From the NCBI RefSeq assembly GCF_002298975.1, contig NZ_DBMV01000030.1:1-64000 (forward strand): a stretch of 64,000 nucleotides of DNA, in the 5' to 3' direction. The translations under genes were made by a program, and so were the position numbers. The notes under the pieces were generated by a model. That model was not told the origin of the DNA. It saw only the letters and a program-made list of their open reading frames with translations, and searched no databases. Positions 57,995 through 64,000 of the stretch are shown piece by piece. Within the stretch, counting starts at the first letter, position 1, and each line of letters starts with the position of its first letter. The DNA is from Ralstonia sp. UBA689 (GTDB lineage Bacteria > Pseudomonadota > Gammaproteobacteria > Burkholderiales > Burkholderiaceae).

Positions 57995-58951
57995 ATGCGA
58001 AAACTCCCACCCCTGAGCGCGCTGCGGGCCTTTGAAGCCGCAGCGCGCCACCTCAGCATGCGCCGCGCCGCCGATGAGCTGTCGGTCACGCCCACGGCCA
58101 TCAGCCACCAGATTCGGCGCCTGGAAGATGCGTTGGGCGTGGCGCTGTTCGAGCGGAAGGTGCGCGCGCTGCGGCTGTCCGAAGCCGGCGAGCGGCTGTA
58201 CCCGGTGCTCAACACCGGTTTTGATGCGTTTGCGCAAGCCATTGGCACCATCCGCGCGCCGGACCGAGTGCCAACGCGCCAGCGCGTCACCCTGACAGCA
58301 CCCGTTGGTTTGGCGGCACGCTGGCTGGTGCCCAAGCTGGGAGCGTTTGCGACGCAGCATCCTGGCATCGACCTGCGCATCCATGCTTCCGACACGGTGG
58401 TTGATCTGCACGGCGGCAGCGCCGATCTGGCGGTGCGTTACGGCAATCGGCCCGCCGCAGATTCAGGGCTCGTGGCTGAACATTGGTTTGACGATGCGTT
58501 TGCACCAGTCTGCCACCCGGGCCTTGGCGTCCGCACGCATGCGGATCTGATGCGCGCACCGCTGATCCACTCAGAATGGCAGCGCACGCTGCCGCAGCCG
58601 ATCGGTTGGGCGCGTTGGGCACACGCCGCCGGGCTGGATGCCGTCTTGAAGACGGACGCGGGCATCGTATTGTCTGATGACGGCCACGCGATCAGCGCTG
58701 CGATGGCTGGTCAGGGCGTGATCCTGGCGAACTTGCCGTTGGTGTGTGATGCGCTGCAAGCAGGCACGCTGGTGCAGCCGTTCGACGGGCCGGTGATCCG
58801 CCGCTATGCGTTCTGGCTGGTAGCGCCCGCTGCCCGTCTGGAAGATGCGGGCGTGCAAGCGGTGTGGAACTGGCTGCATCAATGCCGCGAGCCTGAAGCC
58901 GCGCAGCCGCTGAAGGACCGGGCGGCCGGCGACGTACACGGCATGGCGTGA
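57995..58951 (+). CDS. LysR family transcriptional regulator (GcvA-like)
   Basis: The 318-residue protein opens RKLPPLSALRAFEAAARHLSM, the GcvA-type start, with the recognition region AADELSVTPTAISHQIRRLE (about residues 24-43). A substrate-binding domain follows from about 90. It diverges from azoR and precedes the 2-oxoacid dehydrogenase genes by 188 bases on the same strand, so either could be its target. A loose stem CTGGGC/GCCCAG at 59041-59064 follows its gene and may be a weak terminator. Confidence 0.93.
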   Translation: MRKLPPLSALRAFEAAARHLSMRRAADELSVTPTAISHQIRRLEDALGVALFERKVRALRLSEAGERLYPVLNTGFDAFAQAIGTIRAPDRVPTRQRVTLTAPVGLAARWLVPKLGAFATQHPGIDLRIHASDTVVDLHGGSADLAVRYGNRPAADSGLVAEHWFDDAFAPVCHPGLGVRTHADLMRAPLIHSEWQRTLPQPIGWARWAHAAGLDAVLKTDAGIVLSDDGHAISAAMAGQGVILANLPLVCDALQAGTLVQPFDGPVIRRYAFWLVAPAARLEDAGVQAVWNWLHQCREPEAAQPLKDRAAGDVHGMA

Positions 58952-59139
58952 AGACGACGGCGGTTGTGCAACAACTCGCCCAAAGCCATCGCATCCTGCA
59001 CCGCAATAACCCAAACGCCACCCGTGGCTCAGCCGAAAGGCTGGGCTTGTTTTCGCTCGCCCAGCGTCTAGTGTGGAAACAGACGCGGGCAGCCGTGCTG
59101 CACGCATCCTCCCTAGAAGAAGAATGAGGGGCTGCAGTC

Positions 59140-60225
59140 ATGACCACAGTCGGCAGCTTTCAGATTGATTTTCTGCAGGTTCTGGACCGCGAGGGCACGC
59201 TGGTCCAGCGTCTCCCGGCGTTTGCGCAGGATGTGCAGACGCTGATCACGCTGTACCGCGCGATGGTGCTCACCCGTGCGTTCGACGCCAAGGCTGTTGC
59301 GCTGCAGCGCACGGGCAAGCTCGGCACGTTTGCCTCCTCCGTTGGCCAAGAGGCGATAGGCGTGGGCGTGGCCAGCGTCATGCTGCCGGAGGACGTGCTG
59401 TTCCCGTCGTATCGCGATCATGCTGCGCAATTGCTGCGCGGCGTCACCATGGCGGAGAGCCTGCTGTACTGGGGCGGCGACGAGCGCGGCAGTCAGTTCA
59501 GCGCGGTGCCTGACGACTTCCCCAACTGCGTGCCGATCGGCACCCAGGTCTGCCATGCGGCGGGGGCGGCCTACGCATTCCAGTTGCGCGGCGAGCCGCG
59601 CGTGGCGGTCACCATCGTGGGCGACGGTGGCACATCCCGTGGCGATTTTTACGAAGGCATGAACTTCGCGGGTGTGTGGAACGCGCCGCTGGTGCTCGTC
59701 ATCAACAACAACCAATGGGCGATCTCGGTGCCGCGCAGCCGCCAGACCGCTGCGCAGACGTTGGCGCAAAAGGCCATCGCCGCGGGCATCGCAGGCCTGC
59801 AGGTGGATGGCAACGATGTGATCGCGGTACGCCTGGCTGCGCAGGAGGCCATCGACCGCGCAAGGGCAGGGGGCGGCCCCACCCTCATCGAAGCCGTGAC
59901 CTACCGTCTGGGCGACCACACCACCGCCGACGACGCCACGCGCTACCGCGACTCCGACATCGTCAAGCAAGCCTGGGAGGCCGAGCCGATCCTGCGCCTG
60001 CGCAAGTACCTGACCAGCGTGAACGCCTGGGACAAGACCCAGGAAGAGCAGCTCGGTCGCGCGTGCTACGCGCAGGTGGAGGCGGGCGTGGCGGCATATC
60101 AGGCCGTCGCGCAGCCAGGGCCGGAAGCCATGTTCGACCACCTGTATGCGACCCTGCCGACCGCGCTGGAATGGCAACGCGCGATGGCGCTGGCGTTTGC
60201 CTCCAACGGAGGCAGTCATGGCTGA
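59140..60225 (+). CDS. 2-oxoacid dehydrogenase E1 component, alpha subunit
   Basis: The 361-residue subunit binds thiamine diphosphate through GDGGTSRGDFYEGMNFAGVWNAPLVLVINNN (about residues 164-194, the GDG...NN motif) and has YRLGDHTTADDATRYR, typical of pyruvate and branched-chain 2-oxoacid E1 alpha subunits. It decarboxylates the 2-oxoacid and passes the acyl group to E2. GAGGGG lies before the start. The E1 beta gene overlaps by 8 bases. Substrate could be pyruvate, branched-chain acids or acetoin-like compounds; the sequence leans to the branched-chain/pyruvate class. Confidence 0.93.
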   Translation: MTTVGSFQIDFLQVLDREGTLVQRLPAFAQDVQTLITLYRAMVLTRAFDAKAVALQRTGKLGTFASSVGQEAIGVGVASVMLPEDVLFPSYRDHAAQLLRGVTMAESLLYWGGDERGSQFSAVPDDFPNCVPIGTQVCHAAGAAYAFQLRGEPRVAVTIVGDGGTSRGDFYEGMNFAGVWNAPLVLVINNNQWAISVPRSRQTAAQTLAQKAIAAGIAGLQVDGNDVIAVRLAAQEAIDRARAGGGPTLIEAVTYRLGDHTTADDATRYRDSDIVKQAWEAEPILRLRKYLTSVNAWDKTQEEQLGRACYAQVEAGVAAYQAVAQPGPEAMFDHLYATLPTALEWQRAMALAFASNGGSHG

Positions 60226-61198
60226 CGTCAACCTTGTCGAAGCCGTCAACCTGGCGTTGGCGCATGCGCTGGAGCATGACCCGTCCGTTGTGCTGATGGG
60301 CGAGGACATTGGCGTCAATGGCGGCGTGTTCCGCGCCACGGTGGGGCTGCAGGCACGTTTCGGCGCGCAGCGCGTGATCGACAGCCCGCTGGCGGAAACC
60401 GCGCTGGCCGGCACGGCGATCGGCATGGCGGCCGTCGGGCTCAAGCCGGTGGTCGAAATCCAGTTCAGCGGCTTCATCTATCCGGCCATCGACCACGTGC
60501 TCAACCATGCGGCGCGGTTGCGGCACCGCACGCGCGGACGGCTGTCGTGCCCGATGGTGATCCGCTCGCCGTGCGGTGGCGGCATCCATGCGCCCGAGCA
60601 CCATTCGGAAAGTCCGGAGGCGCTGTTCACGCATATCCCGGGGCTGCGCGTGGTGGTGCCATCGTCGCCAGCACGAGCGTATGGGCTGTTGCTGGCGGCC
60701 ATCCGTGACCCGGACCCGGTGATCTTCTTCGAGCCGACCAAGCTCTACCGCGTGTTTCGCCAGCCGGTGGAGGACGATGGCGCGGCGCTGCCGCTCGACA
60801 CCTGCTTTACGCTGCGCGGCGGCACCGACGTCACGCTGGTGAGCTGGGGCGGGGCGCTGCAGGAAGTGCTGGCTGCGGCCGATCGACTGGCTGAAGAGGG
60901 CATCGCTGCCGAGGTGATCGACGTGGCCACGCTCAAGCCGCTGGACATGGCATCGATCCTCGCCTCGGTGGCCAAGACCGGCCGCTGCGTGATCGTGCAC
61001 GAGGCCGCGCGCACGTCGGGTTTTGGCGCGGAGATCGCCGCCAACATCGCCGAGCATGGGTTGTATTCGCTGCTGGCACCGGTGCAGCGCGTCACGGGCT
61101 ACGACGTGGTCATGCCGCTGCCACGGCTCGAACACCACCACTTGCCGAGCGTGGAGCGCATCCTCGCGGCAGTCAGGAAGACGTTGGAGGGCGCTTGA
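60218..61198 (+). CDS. 2-oxoacid dehydrogenase E1 component, beta subunit
   Basis: The 326-residue transketolase-like subunit has LMGEDIGVNGGVFRATVGL at about 26-44, DSPLAETALAGTAIGMA and IEIQFSGFIYPAIDHV, and ends with the C-terminal transketolase domain TLKPLDMASILASVAKTGRCVIVHEA. It completes the heterotetrameric E1. ACGGAGG precedes the start, which overlaps the alpha subunit stop. The E2 gene follows directly. Confidence 0.94.
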   Translation: MADVNLVEAVNLALAHALEHDPSVVLMGEDIGVNGGVFRATVGLQARFGAQRVIDSPLAETALAGTAIGMAAVGLKPVVEIQFSGFIYPAIDHVLNHAARLRHRTRGRLSCPMVIRSPCGGGIHAPEHHSESPEALFTHIPGLRVVVPSSPARAYGLLLAAIRDPDPVIFFEPTKLYRVFRQPVEDDGAALPLDTCFTLRGGTDVTLVSWGGALQEVLAAADRLAEEGIAAEVIDVATLKPLDMASILASVAKTGRCVIVHEAARTSGFGAEIAANIAEHGLYSLLAPVQRVTGYDVVMPLPRLEHHHLPSVERILAAVRKTLEGA

Positions 61199-61200
61199 CG

Positions 61201-62316
61201 ATGATCGTCTTCAAACTACCGGACCTCGGCGAAGGTCTGCAGGAAGCGGAGATCGTGCAATGGCACGTGCAGGTTGGCGACGACATTGCGGCAGACCAGC
61301 CACTGGTGTCGGTCGAGACGGCCAAGGCAATCGTGGAGATCCCATCGCCGCAATCGGGACGCATCGCCAGGCTGTTCGGCCAGCCGGGCGATATCGTGCA
61401 CATCGGTGCGCCGCTGGCTGCGTTTGAGGGGGCTGGCGGTGAGGATGCCGATGCCGGCACCGTCGTCGGCCAGATGCCCGCCGGGCAGCACGTGGTGCGG
61501 GAAGCGCCGGCCGTGGTGGGTGCGGCCGCTGCCGCTGGCGGCGGCATCAAGGCGATGCCGGCCGTGCGCGCGCTGGCACGCAAGCTCGATGTGGACTTGT
61601 CGATGGTCACGCCATCGGGGCCGGACGGCGTGGTGACAGCGGCAGACGTCGAGCGCGCTGCCAAGACGTTCGCCGATCTGGGCCCACCCGAAGTGCTGCG
61701 CGGCGTACGCCGGGCCATGGCCCAGAACATGACCCGCGCGCAGAACGAGGTGGCCGCCGCCACCGTCATCGATGATGCCGATATCCACGCCTGGCCGCCC
61801 GGCGCTGACGTCACCATTCGGCTGATTCGCGCGCTGGTGGCCGGCTGCCGCGCAGAGCCCGGGCTCAACGCCTGGTTTGATGGCAACGCGGGGCGACGCC
61901 ACGTGCTGGAAAAGATCGACCTGGGCATCGCCGTGGATTTGCCGGACGGGCTGTTCGTGCCGGTACTGCGCAACGTTGCGCATCGAGATGCGGCGGATTT
62001 GCGCGCGGGGCTCGAACGCATGCGCGCCGATATCAAGGCGCGCAAGATCCCGCCCGAGGAGCTGCGCGGCAATACGATCACGTTGTCGAACTTCGGCATG
62101 ATCGCCGGCAAGTACGCCGCGCCGATCGTCGTGCCGCCTACCGTGGCGATCCTGGGCGCGGGGCGCATCCATGAGCAGGTGGTGGCGGCTGGCGGGGTGC
62201 CGGCCGTCCACCGCGTTTTGCCGCTGAGCCTGACATTCGACCACCGGGTGGTGACCGGTGGCGAGGCGGCAAGGTTTCTGGCGGCGGTGATCGGCGATCT
62301 GGAGAGGGCGGATTAG
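61201..62316 (+). CDS. 2-oxoacid dehydrogenase E2 component (dihydrolipoamide acyltransferase)
   Basis: The 371-residue protein has one lipoyl domain with the lipoylated lysine K42 (VETAKAIVEI), a peripheral subunit-binding domain near 118-155 (VRALARKLDVDL), and the catalytic acyltransferase domain ending FDHRVVTGGEA. The classical HxxxDG motif is H348-R-V-V-T352-G, so aspartate is threonine; I recall the same in a betaproteobacterial/actinobacterial E2 subgroup. The start was set at ATG 61201 because GGAGG lies 10 bases before it; a TTG at 61195 is too close. No E3 gene follows, so the complex must borrow lipoamide dehydrogenase from elsewhere. Confidence 0.92.
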   Translation: MIVFKLPDLGEGLQEAEIVQWHVQVGDDIAADQPLVSVETAKAIVEIPSPQSGRIARLFGQPGDIVHIGAPLAAFEGAGGEDADAGTVVGQMPAGQHVVREAPAVVGAAAAAGGGIKAMPAVRALARKLDVDLSMVTPSGPDGVVTAADVERAAKTFADLGPPEVLRGVRRAMAQNMTRAQNEVAAATVIDDADIHAWPPGADVTIRLIRALVAGCRAEPGLNAWFDGNAGRRHVLEKIDLGIAVDLPDGLFVPVLRNVAHRDAADLRAGLERMRADIKARKIPPEELRGNTITLSNFGMIAGKYAAPIVVPPTVAILGAGRIHEQVVAAGGVPAVHRVLPLSLTFDHRVVTGGEAARFLAAVIGDLERAD

Positions 62317-63776
62317 TTCAGCAACGGCGATGTGCCCCGCGCCGGCGCAAAGGCTTCATGCCAGGCCGCAGCAAGCTGCAGCAAGGCAAAGTCCGAGCGC
62401 GGTGGGGCAATGACCTGCAGGCCCAGCGGAAGGCCGCTGGCAGTGAAGCCCGACGGCAGGCTGGCGGCCGGTGCCCCCGCAAGGGTTGCGCCGATGACGA
62501 CTTCCATCCAGCGGTGATACGTGTCCATGGCTCGGCCGGCGACCATCCGTGGCCAGGGTTCCTCGGTGGGAAATGGCGCGACCTGGCTGCAGGGCAGGAC
62601 CAGGAAGTCGTACTGGGCAAACTGGGCCAGCAGCGCCTGATACCAGCTCGAACGTGTGGCCGAAGCGTGGTTGATGTCGGCAGCGCTGCGGCGGCTGCCT
62701 TGCTCGAATTCCCAGATGGCTTCGGGCTTGAGGAGGTCGCGCGTGGCGGCGTTGGCGACTAGCGGCGCCAGTTTGTCGGACACGCTCAAGGCGCGCAGCG
62801 TGATCCAGCATTCCCACAGGGCATCCATCGGGAAGAACGGCTGCACAGCCTCGACCTGGCAGCCCAGGGCTCGGAAGGCGTCCAGCGCGGCCTCGTTCAC
62901 GGCCATCACTTCCGGCTCAATGGCAAGGTAACCGCCAAAGTCGCCCAGCCAGCCGACGCGCGCGTTGCGAAAATCACGCTGCAGCGGCTGGGTGAAACAC
63001 GACGGATCGTCCTGCAAGGAGAGCGGCGCGCGCGGGTCGTGGCCCGCCTGCGTGGCGAGCAGCCAGGCGAGGTCTTGCGGGTTGCGCGCCATCGGGCCTT
63101 CGGTTCCGAGTTGCTGGAAGAACACGTCTTTGGCCGGGCCGTAGGGCACGCGCCCGAGGCTGGGGCGCAGGCCGTAGATGTTGTTCCAGGCAGCGGGATT
63201 GCGCAGCGAACCCATCATGTCGCTGCCGTCAGCCACGGGCAGCATCTGCAGCGCCACCGCGACGGCCGTGCCGCCGCTGCTGCCGCCAGCCGTGCGCGTG
63301 GGGTCCCAGGCGTTGCCGGTGGTGCCGTAGACGCGGTTGTACGTGTGCGAACCCAGGCCGAACTCCGGCGTGTTGGTCTTGCCGATCAGCACCGTGCCCT
63401 GACGGCGCACGCGCTCGACCACGATGCTGTCATGCGTGGGCACGTTGCGTGCCAACGCGAGGCTACCCATCGTGGTCACCAGGCCGGCGGTGGCAGCGAG
63501 ATCCTTCGGCGCTTGCGGAAAGCCGTGCATCCAGCCACCGGACAAGCCTTGCGACAGCAGCACGTCCCGCTCGCGCGCCTGGTCGATCGCAGATTCCGCA
63601 TCCACGCGCGCCACGATGGCGTTGACCTTCGGGTTGAGACGGTCGATCTGCGCCAGGAAGGCCTCCATGACTTCAACGCAGGACACATCACGCGAGTGGA
63701 TGCGCCTGGACAGCTCGATCGCACTCCATTGCACGATCTCCTGGCGGGTCGATGCGGGGGAGCGGGTCGCTTGCAT
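62313..63776 (-). CDS. Amidase (amidase signature family)
   Basis: The 487-residue amidase has the catalytic lysine K91 in PKDLAATAG, the cis-serine in TAGGSSGGTA (166-167) and the nucleophile S190 in DMMGSLRNPA. The usual DxGGSxR is DMMGSLR here. ATGA-like spacing is absent, but it begins 3 bases after the stop of an upstream M20 hydrolase gene, so both are co-transcribed. Two enzymes acting on C-N bonds suggest degradation of an amide or N-acyl amino acid. Convergent with the E2 gene; the stops overlap. Confidence 0.93.
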   Translation of the reverse strand: MQATRSPASTRQEIVQWSAIELSRRIHSRDVSCVEVMEAFLAQIDRLNPKVNAIVARVDAESAIDQARERDVLLSQGLSGGWMHGFPQAPKDLAATAGLVTTMGSLALARNVPTHDSIVVERVRRQGTVLIGKTNTPEFGLGSHTYNRVYGTTGNAWDPTRTAGGSSGGTAVAVALQMLPVADGSDMMGSLRNPAAWNNIYGLRPSLGRVPYGPAKDVFFQQLGTEGPMARNPQDLAWLLATQAGHDPRAPLSLQDDPSCFTQPLQRDFRNARVGWLGDFGGYLAIEPEVMAVNEAALDAFRALGCQVEAVQPFFPMDALWECWITLRALSVSDKLAPLVANAATRDLLKPEAIWEFEQGSRRSAADINHASATRSSWYQALLAQFAQYDFLVLPCSQVAPFPTEEPWPRMVAGRAMDTYHRWMEVVIGATLAGAPAASLPSGFTASGLPLGLQVIAPPRSDFALLQLAAAWHEAFAPARGTSPLLN

Positions 63777-63779
63777 GGC

Positions 63780-64000
63780 TCAGGCCGTCAGGTAGGTTTG
63801 TGCCAGTCGCACCCAGCATGCCGCGCCCAGTGGCAGCACCTGGTCGTTGAAGTCGTAGCCGGGGTTGTGCACCATGCAGCCGCCGAATTCGCCTTCGCCG
63901 TTGCCGAGAATCAGGTAGCAGCCCGGCACCTCGTTGAGCATCCAGGCAAAGTCTTCGCTGCCGTTGAGCCCTTTTGGGGCCTGCGTGACGACGTTGTCCG
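63780..64000 (-). CDS. M20 family amidohydrolase/peptidase, C-terminal part (cut by window edge)
   Basis: The last 73 residues are seen. GSEDFAWMLNEVPGCYLILGNG and MVHNPGYDFNDQVLPLGAACWV are hallmarks of the C-terminal catalytic part of hippurate hydrolase/aminoacylase-type M20D enzymes, including the conserved E of SEDF and the metal histidine in VHNPGYDFND. The 5-prime end lies beyond the window. The stop codon at 63782-63780 is three bases before the amidase start, indicating one operon. Confidence 0.88.
   Translation of the reverse strand, partial: DNVVTQAPKGLNGSEDFAWMLNEVPGCYLILGNGEGEFGGCMVHNPGYDFNDQVLPLGAACWVRLAQTYLTA

Noticed and set aside
1..64000. tRNA, rRNA, CRISPR array, insertion sequence or prophage
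   Set aside because: All gaps between genes were read; none holds a cloverleaf-like sequence, a spaced repeat array, transposase motifs or phage structural genes.

Overview
The window is GC-rich, gene-dense bacterial chromosome. Codon use, the protein families and the conserved block ygfZ / mltG-tmk-holB-pilZ-tatD point to a betaproteobacterium of the Burkholderiaceae, most likely Ralstonia or a close relative. This placement rests on remembered family resemblance, not on a search. I see no rRNA, tRNA, CRISPR array, prophage or transposase; this is mostly ordinary chromosome with a metabolic bias.

Layout. 0-4 kb: a type VI secretion tip module on the minus strand (vgrG, a YiaA/B-like membrane protein, a DUF4123 adaptor), running off the left edge where an effector would be expected. 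4.2-7.1 kb: an ABC importer of the pfam04392 (TrpXYZ/BmpA-like) class. 7.4-11.3 kb: minus-strand housekeeping genes (parvulin PPIase, bolA, yciB, msrB, selO). 11.6-18.6 kb: an acyl-CoA ligase followed by a complete LIV-type ABC importer (binding protein, two permeases, two ATPases). 18.7-21.8 kb: two tandem lysine-permease paralogues on the minus strand. 22.2-26.2 kb: fadB-type fusion enzyme, nicotinamidase, thiolase. 26.2-26.5 kb: a structured intergenic repeat. 26.5-36.0 kb: a long plus-strand catabolic run (acyl-CoA dehydrogenase, two SDRs, hotdog thioesterase, beta-lactamase-fold hydrolase, MDR reductase, class II aldolase, GST, epoxide-hydrolase-like protein). 36.0-39.2 kb: an iron alcohol dehydrogenase divergent from an esterase, hotdog thioesterase and GNAT enzyme. 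39.2-41.1 kb: a LysR regulator divergent from a fatty-acid-hydroxylase-superfamily membrane enzyme. 41.4-49.8 kb: M23 peptidase, NRDE protein, DUF4936, ygfZ, then mltG-tmk-holB-pilZ-tatD-ankyrin. 49.8-57.1 kb: egtB divergent from a LacI-controlled operon with a complete ABC importer and a phosphodiesterase. 57.1-59.0 kb: azoR and a LysR regulator. 59.1-62.3 kb: E1alpha-E1beta-E2 of a 2-oxoacid dehydrogenase, without E3. 62.3-64.0 kb: an amidase and the C-terminus of an M20 amidohydrolase.

How it fits together. The centre of the window is lipid and acyl-CoA catabolism: ligase, fadB, thiolase, acyl-CoA dehydrogenase and two thioesterases. Three promoters (acyl-CoA ligase, fadB, and the adh/esterase divergent region) carry a similar short palindrome of the type AACGnnCGTT, which suggests one TetR-type regulator acting on all three; no tetR gene lies in the window. 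The LacI operon most plausibly imports a phosphodiester and hydrolyses it inside the cell.

I did not find a clearly new system. The leads most worth checking are the shared operator, the membrane protein inserted in the vgrG module, a 110-bp segment bounded by 12-bp direct repeats between two permease genes, and non-canonical catalytic motifs in one LIV ATPase and in the E2 subunit.
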